Of a DNA stretch of 64,000 nt, positions 42,962-51,738 are shown piece by piece. The notes under the pieces were generated by a model, which saw only the letters and a list, made by a program, of their open reading frames with translations, was not told where the DNA came from and ran no database searches. A program made the position numbers and the translations under genes. The stretch is from positions 124,001-188,000 of the forward strand of contig NZ_UETD01000003.1 in the NCBI RefSeq assembly GCF_900116855.1, in the 5' to 3' direction. Each line of letters opens with the position of its first letter. Within the stretch, counting starts at the first letter, position 1. This DNA comes from Ruminococcus flavefaciens. Lineage in GTDB: Bacteria; Bacillota; Clostridia; Oscillospirales; Ruminococcaceae.

Positions 42962-42982
42962 TTTCCGTTAAGATTTCCGTTA
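42962..42982 (+). repeat. TTTCCGTTA pair, left boundary of region 3
   Basis: TTTCCGTTA at 42962-42970 and 42974-42982. The same pair recurs at 61832-61851 in the same orientation, next to another tRNA-3'-end-like core. They are likely integrase arm sites of a third element whose integrase remnant lies at 43074. Confidence 0.6.
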
Positions 42983-43023
42983 CGTGTATCAAGAAACGCA
43001 TATTGTAACGGCAAATGCTGAAG

Positions 43024-43066
43024 CAATCACATAATAAAAAATAAGGCTCTCCGTGACGGAGAGCCT
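43024..43066 (-). terminator. Terminator of the integrase fragment
   Basis: GGCTCTCC-GTGAC-GGAGAGCC stem at about 43046-43066; the leftward strand then reads TTATTTTTTATT. Confidence 0.65.
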
Positions 43067-43073
43067 CAATTCA

Positions 43074-43409
43074 TTAGTCTGCATTATCCTTGCGCTTTTC
43101 TAGCTTGAGTTTATCCTCAAGGGCGTTTGATGCGATCTCGTCCGCGGACTGGATAGCGTGAATATATATCTTACTTGTCGTGAGGAAGTCGCTGTGACCC
43201 GCGTAGTCCTGTACCTGCTTTACCGAGAACGCGGTATTATTGGCGAGGAGACTGATACAGGAGTGCCTGAGTTCGTGGAATCTTATGTGCGGAAGCTCGT
43301 TTTCGTCGAGGAGTTTTATGAAGTAATGTGTTATACTGTCCGGCGTTATTAACGCACCTACCGGATTAACGCAAAGGAAATCACGATATTCATTCGTCTC
43401 CCTTAACAA
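43074..43409 (-). pseudogene. C-terminal fragment of a tyrosine integrase
   Basis: Only the last 111 residues of a tyrosine recombinase remain: NELPHIRFHELRHSCISLLA (H-x-x-R block), QDYAGHSDFLTTSKIYIHAI (with the Tyr nucleophile), then a Lys/Glu-rich end. The catalytic first Arg block and the DNA-binding domains are missing; the frame upstream is blocked by stops within about 90 bases. A hairpin with arms GGCTCTCC/GGAGAGCC and a T run follows it on the leftward strand (43024-43066). It is probably the decayed integrase of a third element. Confidence 0.85.
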
Positions 43410-43898
43410 ATCGCTATAAATAGGCGTTTCTCTAACAAAGAGGAACGCTTGTTTATGTAACCAAACAGAAAAGTGTCCTTATTTTGCCCTTATAAGGACA
43501 AAAAGTCCTTGCTGAATGTAACGGAATGATCACTGTTGATGCAAGACATTTTGAGGTCTATAGTTTTAGCAGTATCTCTTAATTGAATAGGGGAGAATCT
43601 TTGCAAATATTCATCAATATTCTGGGGAGATATAAAGCCCCCCCGTCATGTCCAGTAATATCACGATCAATACAATTGCATGGATTATAGTTAGGATAAA
43701 TCAAATTGGCGTAGTCGCAGATTTTTGGCTTTTTATCAATACTTTTTGGATATTTGCCTTATATACATAAAATAGTCACAGGTTCGTTTCTGATTCCTGT
43801 GACTATTTTACTTTTTCTTAGCTTAATGACATTACGCAAATGCGGGGGCTATGACGATTATAAATCAATATGAAAACACATTCTCAAAGCTCAGAGAA
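43410..43898. other. Gap with a two-way hairpin and no recognised gene
   Basis: No coding frame with support. A near-perfect inverted repeat (AAAATAGTCACAGG, CCTGTGACTATTTT; 43768-43812) with T runs on both sides is a bidirectional terminator. The string CTTAGCTTAATGACATTAC (43819-43837) recurs inverted at about 57563-57581. Short palindromes (CTTATAAGG near 43490) also occur. Confidence 0.5.
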
Positions 43899-45251
43899 TC
43901 AATACTTTCCCGATTTGAGCAGCTCTTTTACCTGATCGGGACTGTACTCAGCTAATAATGTACCCATAGATGATGTATTGGCATCACGGTAGAAGCGTAC
44001 CTTTACAACCTGATCAAGCTGATCTGATACCCATGTACTTCTTTTCAGTGTATATCCATAACCGCACTTCAGCATTGCATCAAGCTGCTGGTTTTTGCTG
44101 CTGGAAGTCCAGCCCGGTGCAGAAATACCTGTGTTTTTATTTCCGAGGCAGATGTTGAGTACATTTCCGTCTAACTTAGCAGCAAAGAATTTATTATTCA
44201 GGAAATCCTTCTTTGTATTTCCCTCCAGAAGGGTTATATGATATGGAGAAGAGCCAGTGATAATGCAGGTGTAGAAGTTTCTGTGATCAACAGTCTTGTC
44301 CAGATCCAAAGTCACGCTTCTTGCAAACATTTTAGTCTCCAGTGTTTTGATCCCGCCGCAGACGTAGTTGATATTTACATTGTTTAAAATGTTGAAGCTT
44401 CTCTTTCCCGGCGCGTATCCGAATGAAACATACCTGTCATAGTAAGGATTTTCAGCACGGAATCTTATCCTTGTACGGAAACCGATGCCATCGGGATTTC
44501 TTTCAAGGACAGGAGTATCAAAGGAAGCTGAGCCGTCGTTACTACTGAGGTACATACCTGCTATGTAGTAATTCTTCAGGTATATATCGCCTGTGATGTA
44601 CATCTTTGTGCTGTCAAGCTTATAGGTACCCATAGAGAAATTTTTAAGCACATTGTCTTTTATAGATTGCTCATTGATCATTTTGAGACAATAGTCATAT
44701 AAAGGATCAAATCCATCTTTTTCATTTTCATCTTCCTCAATAATATCATCCCATGAAAGGTAAGGATCAGTTTCTTCATCTTCCACAAAAATATCATCCC
44801 ATGAGTTGTTATGATATTCAAGCATTATTCCGCACTTAGCCTTTTTGAAATATAACTTATCCACATATTTCTTTGTATCTGCTATTGCAGGGGATATTGC
44901 TGCACTCTTTGAAAGAAGACCGAGAACATGGTTGGCACCGGTGTTGGCATAACCGTCCACATTCGGCAGAGACAGCGGGATAGTCGTTTGTGTGTCAAAG
45001 AAATCCTTTGTAAGTACAGGCATTTTCTCCTGATAATATCCCTCTTTCCACGCATATCCCGATGAACCGTTTGATGGACCGTTTGGTGTATCTTTTCTGG
45101 TGTCATAATCGAAATGATAGGTATTGTCATTCTTATAGTAGTCGCTGTAATTTGTTTCATCGACTTTATAAGCAAATGCGGTCATGCCTGAAGATAACGG
45201 TATCATTGCGGCAGCTGATAAAGCTGCGATAGCTTTTGTAATTTTTTTCAT
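43899..45251 (-). CDS. Secreted protein of unknown function
   Basis: From ATG 45251 (GGAGGGAATCACT upstream) it has 450 residues. A signal peptide (MKKITKAIAALSAAAMIPLS ... AFAYKVD) is clear. The region near 150-180 has a duplicated WDDI motif (NNSWDDIFVEDEETDP, LSWDDIIEEDENEK). The rest looks beta-rich (YITGDIYLKNYYIAGMYLSS, RTRIRFRAENPYYDRYVSFG). No known domain is recognised. A leftward promoter TTGATT-17-TAATAT lies at 45369-45341. It may be a surface protein. Confidence 0.75.
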   Translation of the reverse strand: MKKITKAIAALSAAAMIPLSSGMTAFAYKVDETNYSDYYKNDNTYHFDYDTRKDTPNGPSNGSSGYAWKEGYYQEKMPVLTKDFFDTQTTIPLSLPNVDGYANTGANHVLGLLSKSAAISPAIADTKKYVDKLYFKKAKCGIMLEYHNNSWDDIFVEDEETDPYLSWDDIIEEDENEKDGFDPLYDYCLKMINEQSIKDNVLKNFSMGTYKLDSTKMYITGDIYLKNYYIAGMYLSSNDGSASFDTPVLERNPDGIGFRTRIRFRAENPYYDRYVSFGYAPGKRSFNILNNVNINYVCGGIKTLETKMFARSVTLDLDKTVDHRNFYTCIITGSSPYHITLLEGNTKKDFLNNKFFAAKLDGNVLNICLGNKNTGISAPGWTSSSKNQQLDAMLKCGYGYTLKRSTWVSDQLDQVVKVRFYRDANTSSMGTLLAEYSPDQVKELLKSGKY

Positions 45252-45398
45252 AGTGATTCCCTCCATGTTTTTTTTCAGTTTTATTGATAGTTTGTTTGCT
45301 CGTTTGTAACGTCGACGTTGTACTTTTTCAGTGCAACTTTATATTAGCACATTGAAAATCTGAAATCAACACTTTTCGACAGAAGGTCGTTTTTTCAG

Positions 45399-45447
45399 GA
45401 CGAAATGCACATATACGCGACGAAATGCACATATACGCGACGAAATG
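45399..45447. repeat. 20-base tandem repeats
   Basis: The unit CGACGAAATGCACATATACG occurs twice in full and a third time in part. They abut a 49-residue open frame at 45445. No gene covers them. Confidence 0.7.
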
Positions 45448-45594
45448 CTGACCGCGTTCCTCACAAAAAGAAAAAAGGAAGACGTAAAGGGATGGATACG
45501 TCCCGACGGAGATCCCGGTTCCATAGCTGAGAAAGCACTGACTAATATGGTATTCGAGAAGGCAGTGGAGTACTTATATTCCCACCTGCATTAA
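45445..45594 (+). pseudogene. 49-residue open frame, likely gene remnant
   Basis: The frame reads MLTAFLTKRKKEDVKGWIRP, then DGDPGSIAEKALTNMVFEKA and a short end. No ribosome site is seen, and the ATG is inside a tandem repeat. The composition looks coding, but it may be the tail of a lost gene. No family is recognised. Confidence 0.35.
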
Positions 45595-45735
45595 ATATGT
45601 AAGCTCTATTTTATGCTCCATAGATCTCATGCTGTTTCGTGTAAATTCCCATTGTTGTTCCGGACACATCATATGCAGTCAAGTGTACTACATAGTATTC
45701 ATCCTTAACAAGATGACGGATCCTAACCATCATCA

Positions 45736-45764
45736 TTGACAAAACAGCGCTTAACTGGTATAAT
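45736..45764 (+). promoter_or_regulatory. Promoter of the dockerin/L7-L12-like gene
   Basis: TTGACA (45736-45741), 17 bases, TATAAT (45759-45764); start codon 75 bases beyond with a GGAGGTG site. It may also drive the scaffoldin gene, which begins 8 bases after the first gene's stop. Confidence 0.75.
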
Positions 45765-45838
45765 TAAAATGGTAAAATATACGGTCAAGGAAAAGATTAA
45801 GATCAAAATATTTACATAAAATTCAGGAGGTGCTGTAT

Positions 45839-48772
45839 ATGAAACACAAACGACTATCTGCAATTCTCTCAGCCGTGTTGATGCTTCCTGCGATGCTGCA
45901 ATTCTCAATGCCGGCATCAGCAGCAAAGGTCAAGACGCTGGGAGACGTCAACGCCGACGGTACCGTGAATATATCGGACGGTGTGGCGCTCTCTCGCTAT
46001 GTCGCTAAATGGGACGGTATCACGATCGACAAGGACGCTGCCGACCTCAATCAGGACGGCGAGATCAAAAAAGAGGACGTCACGATCCTCTTGCGCTATC
46101 TCGTAGGCTGGGACGGCTACGACAAGTACATCAAGCCCATATCCCTTGCCGAGGAGGACCCTCTGCGCATTGACGCACAACCGGAGCCGTTTTCGATCGA
46201 CTACGGCGAGGACGCAAAGCTTTCCGTCAAGGCGGCAGGCGGCACAGCTCCCTACACCTACCAGTGGTCGTACAACGGTGAGGACATCTCAGGGGCGACA
46301 AAGGCGGAATATGTCCCCGAAAAGGGCGGCAACTACCGCTGTATTATCACCGATGATGACGGTGCTGTCATCAACTCACAAACGGCAAAATGCTCGATCC
46401 ACCCGATCATCAAGACGCAGCCGGTCGACGGCGCCGACACCTTCCATGTGGAAGTAGCGGGCGGTACAAATCTCACTTATCACTGGGAGAAAGAAGTGCT
46501 TGGCGAATGGCGCGTTCAGCGCGAGAGCTACGGTGCGGGCTACGGCGCAACGAGCGTCGGAAAGTACCGCTGTGTCATTACCGATTTTGACGGCTATGAG
46601 CTGACCTCCAATGTGGTGCGCTGGTACGGCAAGGGTGAGCTGACGGTCAGCGATATTTACCTTGACCCGGACGAGGACGCAAACTACGGACTGACGATCG
46701 ACTTTACTCACCATAAAGTGGAACATATGCGATATCCTGTCGGTTACTATACAGACTGGGCAGATCAAGGCATAATAGTCCCGATAAACTTTGTTCGTTA
46801 TACACAGGAAGAACTTGAGGCAGGCGTTCAGATTCCGGGTGATGTCTATATGATTTCGTATTATGATTACAATACGCCTGTCTGCGCGCCCTATGCTGCA
46901 AGCGGACTTTACGGCGACTACCTTGACCTCTATGTGGATGCAACCGGTGAAGGACCGCTGTTCTTTGACTGGCAGCTTTCTCCGACCTTCGATCAGGCAC
47001 TTGCCGGCAAGGGCTTTGTGTCGATTTCGGAGAAATCCGGCGCTCTCGGTCTCGGTACGGAGCATCTCCGCTTCCCGATGAAGGAGAATGAGGATATTGT
47101 CCACTGCTACGGTTATGTGCGCTGTATCGTCACCGACCGGAACGGAAATTCAAAAACTGCTGTCTTTGGCAACCCTTGGGATTTCAGTCATGAAATGTTT
47201 ATGTCGGAATCGAGATTAACAATCGGCGGCGGTGGACCGGCTGGCGGACATGTATCTAGAGGTAAAGTGGGCGGTATCACAAACTATGCGTATTACTGGT
47301 ATCGCGATGGTGCGAAGGAACTGGCGCTCTGGGGCTGCAAAGCACCGACTTTTAAGGAGCTGCCGGAAGAACCGGTCAGCGGTGCCGAACTGCCGCTGAA
47401 TCCGCTCGCAGATGTTCCGACTGCTCCGGTCGTCGATGCAAATTATACGGGGGAGATCGTTGGCGACAGAGATATAATGTGGGAGTGCGGCTATCTGAAG
47501 CTTGATGCGGAGAGCAAACCGTCCGGATTTGCTGAAGTCAAGACGATCTTGCCCTATACTGCTCCGTCTGTTGAAGAATACAACAATACACGTGCCTATC
47601 AACAATACCCCGGATACCGTTGGAAGGAGCTGGAAGATGCAGACGGCACCGCAACCAACTGCAGTATGTATCCACGCGACTACGCCGGCAGCGACCCCTA
47701 TGAAATCTGCCAAAAGGACGGAACTTATCTGCCCGCAGTGTCCCTGAATCTCTATCTGTACAATATGCACGAGCCCTCCTGTCAGTTGCCGCACGATAAG
47801 CGTAATTGGTTTGGATCAGAGGGTGGTCTTGCATACCGAGGTGCGAAAGAAGGTGGGCAAAGCACCTCATATCTGTATTATGGCGCTCGTCCCTATTGGT
47901 GGGGTGAATTCTGTGAGCCATTATATGAGCCGTGGTATACCGAAAAGGTGCGTTACCTCTATGCCTATGCGGATCACCCGGTCACGGTCAGAAACCCCGA
48001 AAGCTTCATGGTCATTATTGACGATATAGACCTCGAACAGGCTGAGAACGGCGACCCGAACAACATTGTGACCTACAACAAAAATCGTGGTTTATTCAAG
48101 GATCTCTCCGCAGAAGAGATTCATGCAATGCTGCCTATCAAACTCGAAGGCGGTGATGTCTGCGAATGGACGCGCTGTTATAATTGGGACGGCTTGTTTG
48201 ATAGGCTATTCTCAAGAACCGGAGGTCATATTTACTGCGTACGCGAATATGCGGACGGCAAAAAGGAGTATTACCACAGCACGCCGCTCGACATCGGCTG
48301 TACGGTCACGCTGAACGGCATGGGTACCTACAAAGCCAGCGCTTCCGATGGCGCGGACCCGATCGCACAGATCCTCGATCTGGACGATTTCTCCCTTGAA
48401 GACGCCAAAAAAGCGCTGCCCTATAAGCTCAGAACCGGCATGGATTCATACAGCGCACTCATCGCCGCCGAAAAGCTGAAAAAGCTCGGCCTTGAGGTCG
48501 ATGTGTCATTAGACGGCGCTGAGAAAGTAAAGACATGGACGGTGATCCTCGAAAGCTATGACACCGAGCGTGAGCTTGATTCCGTCAAGGCGCTGAGGAC
48601 GGCATTGGAGGATTGCGGCGAACCCGTGCCCTCTCTCGCAGAAGCGAAGACGATGCTCAATTCCGCTCCGTCAGTCATCAAGGAAGGGCTCACAAAAGCG
48701 CAGGCTATCAGTCTGACCGACGCGCTGAATACCGCACTTGCTTCATCGGGTATTAAAGTCATTTATAAGTGA
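45839..48772 (+). CDS. Secreted dockerin protein with Ig-like and L7/L12-like domains
   Basis: From ATG 45839 (GGAGG upstream) it has 977 residues. Signal peptide 1-28; dockerin 32-95 (TLGDVNADGTVNISDGVALS, LNQDGEIKKEDVTILLRYL); Ig-like modules 105-190 (GGTAPYTYQWSYNGEDISGA) and 195-260. A long unique region (260-810) carries many Tyr/Trp and Cys. The last 150 residues hold two ribosomal L7/L12 C-terminal-like domains: DFSLEDAKKALPYKLRTGMD, and DSVKALRTALEDCGEPVPSL followed by AEAKTMLNSAPSVIKEGLTK. This is very rare outside the ribosome. It is the upstream gene of the scaffoldin. Confidence 0.8.
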   Translation: MKHKRLSAILSAVLMLPAMLQFSMPASAAKVKTLGDVNADGTVNISDGVALSRYVAKWDGITIDKDAADLNQDGEIKKEDVTILLRYLVGWDGYDKYIKPISLAEEDPLRIDAQPEPFSIDYGEDAKLSVKAAGGTAPYTYQWSYNGEDISGATKAEYVPEKGGNYRCIITDDDGAVINSQTAKCSIHPIIKTQPVDGADTFHVEVAGGTNLTYHWEKEVLGEWRVQRESYGAGYGATSVGKYRCVITDFDGYELTSNVVRWYGKGELTVSDIYLDPDEDANYGLTIDFTHHKVEHMRYPVGYYTDWADQGIIVPINFVRYTQEELEAGVQIPGDVYMISYYDYNTPVCAPYAASGLYGDYLDLYVDATGEGPLFFDWQLSPTFDQALAGKGFVSISEKSGALGLGTEHLRFPMKENEDIVHCYGYVRCIVTDRNGNSKTAVFGNPWDFSHEMFMSESRLTIGGGGPAGGHVSRGKVGGITNYAYYWYRDGAKELALWGCKAPTFKELPEEPVSGAELPLNPLADVPTAPVVDANYTGEIVGDRDIMWECGYLKLDAESKPSGFAEVKTILPYTAPSVEEYNNTRAYQQYPGYRWKELEDADGTATNCSMYPRDYAGSDPYEICQKDGTYLPAVSLNLYLYNMHEPSCQLPHDKRNWFGSEGGLAYRGAKEGGQSTSYLYYGARPYWWGEFCEPLYEPWYTEKVRYLYAYADHPVTVRNPESFMVIIDDIDLEQAENGDPNNIVTYNKNRGLFKDLSAEEIHAMLPIKLEGGDVCEWTRCYNWDGLFDRLFSRTGGHIYCVREYADGKKEYYHSTPLDIGCTVTLNGMGTYKASASDGADPIAQILDLDDFSLEDAKKALPYKLRTGMDSYSALIAAEKLKKLGLEVDVSLDGAEKVKTWTVILESYDTERELDSVKALRTALEDCGEPVPSLAEAKTMLNSAPSVIKEGLTKAQAISLTDALNTALASSGIKVIYK

Positions 48773-48780
48773 GGCGAACT

Positions 48781-50655
48781 ATGAGAATACAAAGAATTAC
48801 AGCCCTTTTCACGGCAGCAGCACTTGTGTTCTGCTGCCTGCCGCAGCGGGTCCACGCGGCAGCGGCGCTCGATTTTGAGATCGGGCGCGCCACCGCCGAA
48901 GCAAAAGCCGGTGAAACGGTCAAGGTGCCTGTCACCGCTAAAACAAATCCCGGCTACGGCTCGGGTGTCATCAATGTAAACTGGGACAGTGATGCGCTGA
49001 CGCTCACAAATGTGGAGTTCAGTGCTGAACGCGCTCCCGACAACGGCTCTGCGGAGATCGTCAGCGACGGCAGTTATTGCCTGTCCTTCGGCGATGACTA
49101 CGCGACGGAGAATTTCATCGGCACCGGTACTTTCTTCACGCTGACTTTTGAAGTCGCTGCAAGCGCAGGCGCAGGTGATTATATGATCTTCCTCGATCAG
49201 GCAGATGTTATCGATAAGGACATCAAGCGTATCGATGTAACTCAGACAGCAGGTGTTGTCTCACTCACCGGCGACGCGGTAAATCCTGCAGCACTGACTA
49301 TGGAAATCGGCAGCGCAGAAGCAGCACTCGGCGAGGATACTGAAGTCAGTGTACCTGTCAAGGCGGTTCAGAATCCGGGGTATATCGTTGGCTTTGCTGA
49401 TCTGACATGGGATCCCGAAGTACTGACGCTCTCGAAGATCGTGTATGCCGACAAAGTACCAAATGCCGGTTCTGCGGCGATCAATAACAGCGGCTGGTAT
49501 CGTATTGCATTCGGAAATTTTACCGCAGCGAAGAATTATGCTGAGACCGGCGACATGTTCACACTGGTATTTACGGTGAATGAAAGTGCTGCAGCAGGAG
49601 TATATGAGATCATGCTTGGCAACCTGCAGGTAGAAAACTTTGCAGAGGCATCTGTACCGGCGACTGTCAAGTCAGGTAAGATCACAATTGCCGAGCATAT
49701 TGCGACTACAACATCAACGACTTCAACTACCACAACGATCACTACAAACAAGACTACCACAACATCGACCACTTCAACTACGACAACTACAAACAAGCCA
49801 ACGACAACGTCGACCACTTCAACTACGACGACTACCACTACAAACAAGCCGACTACAACATCGACCACTTCAACTACGACAACGACCACTACAAACAAAC
49901 CGACTACAACATCGACCACTTCAACTACGACGACTACCACTACAAACAAGACTACCACATCGACCACTTCAACTACGACAACAACCACTACAAACAAACC
50001 GACTACAACATCGACAACTTCAACTACAACAACTACCACTACAAACAAGACTACCACAACATCGACAACTTCAACTACAACAACGACCACGACAAATAAG
50101 TCAACTACAACGTCAACCACTTCAACTACGACAACGACCACTACAAACAAACCGACTACAACATCGACCACTTCAACTACAACAACTACCACTACAAACA
50201 AGACTACCACAACATCGACAACTTCAACTACAACAACCACAACTACAACTACAAACAAGCCAGCGACAACATCAACGACTACCACTACAACATCATCAAC
50301 TACCACTACAACGACTACTTCCAATGACAAAACCACCACAACAACTGTTACAGACATAAATGAAACTACTTCAACAACTACATCGCCAGTAACTCAACCA
50401 GATTATACTCTCGGAGATGTGAATAATGACGGAAAGATCAATGCGGTCGACGCTTCAGATGTTCTTGCATATTATGCCCGCATATCCACTAATCAGGAAG
50501 GCGGATATACCGAGGAGCAGAAGCTTGCAGCTGATGTAACTCATGACGGATCGATAAATGCTGTAGATGCATCAAACATTCTTGCGTACTATGCGTATAT
50601 ATCTACTACAAAAGAAACTCCAATGTCAATGGAAGAATATATGAAAAAGAAATAA
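48781..50655 (+). CDS. Scaffoldin-type protein: two cohesins, Thr-rich linker, dockerin
   Basis: From ATG 48781 it has 624 residues. Signal peptide 1-27; cohesin 1 about 28-162 (LDFEIGRATAEAKAGETVKV, VNWDSDALTLTNVEF, FIGTGTFFTLTFEV); cohesin 2 about 168-305 (MEIGSAEAALGEDTEVSVPV, FADLTWDPEVLTLSKIVY, LVFTVNESAAAGVYEI). A linker of 11 near-identical Thr-rich units covers 310-525. The dockerin is at 540-624 (YTLGDVNNDGKINAVDASDV, VTHDGSINAVDASNILAYYA). It should bind dockerin proteins via its cohesins and itself attach to another cohesin, as ScaC-type adaptors do. Confidence 0.93.
   Translation: MRIQRITALFTAAALVFCCLPQRVHAAAALDFEIGRATAEAKAGETVKVPVTAKTNPGYGSGVINVNWDSDALTLTNVEFSAERAPDNGSAEIVSDGSYCLSFGDDYATENFIGTGTFFTLTFEVAASAGAGDYMIFLDQADVIDKDIKRIDVTQTAGVVSLTGDAVNPAALTMEIGSAEAALGEDTEVSVPVKAVQNPGYIVGFADLTWDPEVLTLSKIVYADKVPNAGSAAINNSGWYRIAFGNFTAAKNYAETGDMFTLVFTVNESAAAGVYEIMLGNLQVENFAEASVPATVKSGKITIAEHIATTTSTTSTTTTITTNKTTTTSTTSTTTTTNKPTTTSTTSTTTTTTTNKPTTTSTTSTTTTTTTNKPTTTSTTSTTTTTTTNKTTTSTTSTTTTTTTNKPTTTSTTSTTTTTTTNKTTTTSTTSTTTTTTTNKSTTTSTTSTTTTTTTNKPTTTSTTSTTTTTTTNKTTTTSTTSTTTTTTTTTNKPATTSTTTTTTSSTTTTTTTSNDKTTTTTVTDINETTSTTTSPVTQPDYTLGDVNNDGKINAVDASDVLAYYARISTNQEGGYTEEQKLAADVTHDGSINAVDASNILAYYAYISTTKETPMSMEEYMKKK
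49703..50330 (+). repeat. 51-base minisatellite encoding Thr-rich linker
   Basis: Units of 51 bases code for NK(P/T/S)TTTSTTSTTTTTT. Eleven Asn-Lys pairs mark the units, with length variants at the ends. Differences between units are mostly silent or Pro/Thr. Such repeats can change number by slippage or recombination, altering linker length. Confidence 0.9.
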
Positions 50656-50663
50656 CCTGCTAA

Positions 50664-50709
50664 CTGACTGATGAAGGCTTAAACAGCTGACATCAGTCAG
50701 TTTTTTTAT
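50664..50709 (+). terminator. Terminator after the scaffoldin gene
   Basis: Arms ACTGACTGATG and CATCAGTCAGT with TTTTTTT after. A second stem TCGGGGCATTATGCCCCGA follows at 50727-50745. Confidence 0.75.
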
Positions 50710-50745
50710 AAATAAAAAGAAGCGAATCGGGGCATTATGCCCCGA

Positions 50746-51120
50746 AAAACGTAAGCGTCAAATATAATACGGTTTTAATACAAGAAGGATCGCCGAACTC
50801 TGCCCAGCGATCCTTGATGTTAACATTGGGGTTACTGTGTCAGAAACTGCCGTTTCAGAACGGATTGCCCAGGGCATATCTCCGAATCGTCATCCGCTGC
50901 CGTTCAGAGGTTGGTTACGCTGCATCTGATTAGTTGAAAGCAGCACAGAAACCGTGCACAGCGCACTGATTTCCGTCCTGCCTGATTGTGCGATTGCCGT
51001 TTGTCAACAAATGATATATAAATATATTGACATATCGTGAATCAAATGGTATAATAAGAACAATTCAACATAAAATGATGTTGAATAGGCTGACAAAAAT
51101 AAAGTATTAGAGGTGGATTT
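50746..51120. promoter_or_regulatory. Gap with strong promoter for the small secreted protein
   Basis: A promoter TTGACA (51027-51032), 17 bases, TATAAT (51050-51055) reads rightward. The word ACGTAAGCGTCAA (about 50750) recurs in related form at about 51527 and 51565. No coding frame is supported in 50746-51026. Confidence 0.65.
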
Positions 51121-51414
51121 ATGAAAAAGTTCGTTAAAAAGCTTTCTGCCATTACAATAGCACTCACACTCGTCATCACAGGAAACGTTTTTGCATTGGG
51201 TTCAGCAAAAGACAAAACCACCACTTTGATTGCTTCAGCAGCAACGATCAACCAGAATCCGGGCTATTCGCCCCATCATTGCGGGGAACATATGATTTAT
51301 GAGTTTACCGGCTGTTCCTTGTTTTGGATAAGATATGACAGAAAATGCTCTGTTTGCGGACAGGTTTACGGATATAAGCTGGTTGATATATTTGGCCGCG
51401 TGACATACTGCTGA
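51121..51414 (+). CDS. Small secreted Cys-containing protein
   Basis: This 97-residue protein has a signal peptide (MKKFVKKLSAITIALTLVIT ... AAT) and a C-x14-C-x8-CSVCG arrangement (HHCGEHMIYEFTGCSLFW, RKCSVCGQVYGYKLV), a possible zinc-ribbon. AGAGGTGGATTT precedes the ATG. The gene at 57763 has a like plan (signal, TTL..A, Cys/His pairs, C-x-x-CG). Function unknown. Confidence 0.72.
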   Translation: MKKFVKKLSAITIALTLVITGNVFALGSAKDKTTTLIASAATINQNPGYSPHHCGEHMIYEFTGCSLFWIRYDRKCSVCGQVYGYKLVDIFGRVTYC

Positions 51415-51515
51415 TAAAGATCCGATCAAGCACGCCGCTTTGAAAGAGATTATTTAAGAATGCACTGATTTCATAACACTGATAAGTACTCTCTGTATAT
51501 ATTACGGAGAGCACT

Positions 51516-51728
51516 TTGTTATTGAGAAAAGTAAGCGTCAACCGCATACATATGCTATCAAAAAACGTAAGTGTCAAGTATAACACGTCCAAATATAATA
51601 AGGGTAAAGTAAAAGCTGCTGCCGGATTACTTGATATAATGATAGTTGATACAGAATCCGGTGAATCATATGTAATGGTTGACAGAATTATGGATAATGT
51701 TATAGAGAAATTCTTAGATGTTGAATAG
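51516..51728 (+). pseudogene. Probable remnant frame ahead of the LRR/dockerin gene
   Basis: A 70-residue open frame ends in GESYVMVDRIMDNVIEKFLD-VE. The same VIEKFLD(V/I)E end occurs just before the dockerin gene at 59733. Its first half holds repeated ACGTAAG-type words and no ribosome site, so the start is probably lost. It looks like the tail of a gene that once preceded this kind of surface gene. Confidence 0.4.
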
Positions 51729-51738
51729 GGGGTATATC

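Noticed and set aside
46376..47104. 242-codon frame on the minus strand in the dockerin/L7-L12 gene
   Set aside because: No ribosome site or domain; the plus-strand gene has signal peptide, dockerin and Ig-like modules in frame.
49536..50357. Val-rich 273-codon frame on the minus strand
   Set aside because: It is the complement of the Thr-rich minisatellite; valine runs are an artefact of ACN repeats.
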